From contig USAI01000001.1 of the NCBI GenBank assembly GCA_900552675.1, forward strand, positions 1 to 55,601: a DNA stretch of 55,601 nucleotides, given 5' to 3'. Below the pieces are notes generated by a model. That model had not been told where the DNA came from, did not search any database, and saw nothing but the letters and a program-made list of their open reading frames with translations. How positions within the stretch are numbered: the stretch's first letter is position 1; the number at the start of each line of letters is the position of its first letter. The translations under genes were made by a program, and so were the position numbers. Below are positions 55,592 to 55,601 of the stretch, piece by piece. This DNA is from an uncultured Prevotella sp. GTDB taxonomy: Bacteria > Bacteroidota > Bacteroidia > Bacteroidales > Bacteroidaceae.

Positions 55592-55601
55592 TGGGCTTGT
55601 C

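Overview
The window reads as a chromosomal segment of a Bacteroidota bacterium, most likely Prevotellaceae. This rests on several signs visible in the sequence. Recognisable promoters follow the Bacteroidota pattern TTTG-N19-21-TAnnTTTG, for example at 20985, 13358, 45008, 51122 and 51320. SecD and SecF are fused into one protein. The order porG-like, uppS, bamA, several ompH/skp genes and murI is the usual one for the phylum. DUF6089- and DUF6242-type proteins, a long TGS-uridine-kinase protein and a gamma-alpha fused KorA are also typical. I see no phage, plasmid, transposase, integrase or CRISPR array; this is core genome with unusually rich intergenic repeats.

Layout. Positions 36-2669 carry rbfA, an FtsX/LolCE-type permease and a GtrB-like glycosyltransferase on the minus strand. 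2810-3757 is an EamA transporter. 4017-12554 is a long minus-strand cell-envelope cluster: DUF6242 lipoprotein, PorG-like protein, uppS, bamA, three ompH/skp genes, murI. 12761-13295 holds a 31-residue membrane peptide gene and tRNA-Gln. 13606-20337 holds a Na/Pi cotransporter, a nucleoside kinase, an RluA-family pseudouridine synthase and a PafA-like phosphatase. 21062-25408 holds a WG-repeat-like protein, a sirtuin and three consecutive FKBP isomerases. 26554-32553 holds tatA-tatC, prmC, ribD, a glycosyltransferase and a polysaccharide flippase. 32974-36000 is secDF. 36211-41662 holds an SF1 helicase, an iron/cobalamin-type ABC ATPase, ilvA, ridA and an unknown gene. 41889-44985 holds a thioredoxin-like lipoprotein, a TPR/OmpA-like lipoprotein and tRNA-Leu and tRNA-Gly. 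46311-55504 holds trpS, an M28 peptidase, a C26-M19 peptidase fusion, an Lrp regulator, a PfkB kinase and korB-korA.

How the genes work together. Many serve the envelope: BamA with three Skp-like chaperones builds outer-membrane proteins, UppS and MurI feed peptidoglycan, SecDF and TatAC move proteins across the inner membrane, and FKBP enzymes help fold them. IlvA and RidA form a functional pair, since RidA removes the reactive enamine that IlvA releases. KorA-KorB is a ferredoxin-linked 2-oxoacid oxidoreductase of anaerobic metabolism.

The least ordinary material is non-coding. (1) A hairpin repeat (here family B, arm core GGACGG...CCGTCC) occurs at least eight times; some arms carry paired substitutions that keep the stem (GAACAG...CTGTTC). 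(2) A roughly 300-bp composite occurs twice with the same order: one TGYATAWWTATRCA palindrome, a 4 x 22-bp repeat block with a second hairpin, then two or three more palindromes (25607-25923 and 45656-45954). (3) A composite repeat (family A) lies just 3' of five minus-strand genes and has become the C-terminus of at least one protein. (4) A roughly 280-bp foldback element lies at 46008-46286. (5) The secDF leader carries seven TTGACAA motifs and a short upstream reading frame. All calls come from reading the sequence; no database search or folding program was run.
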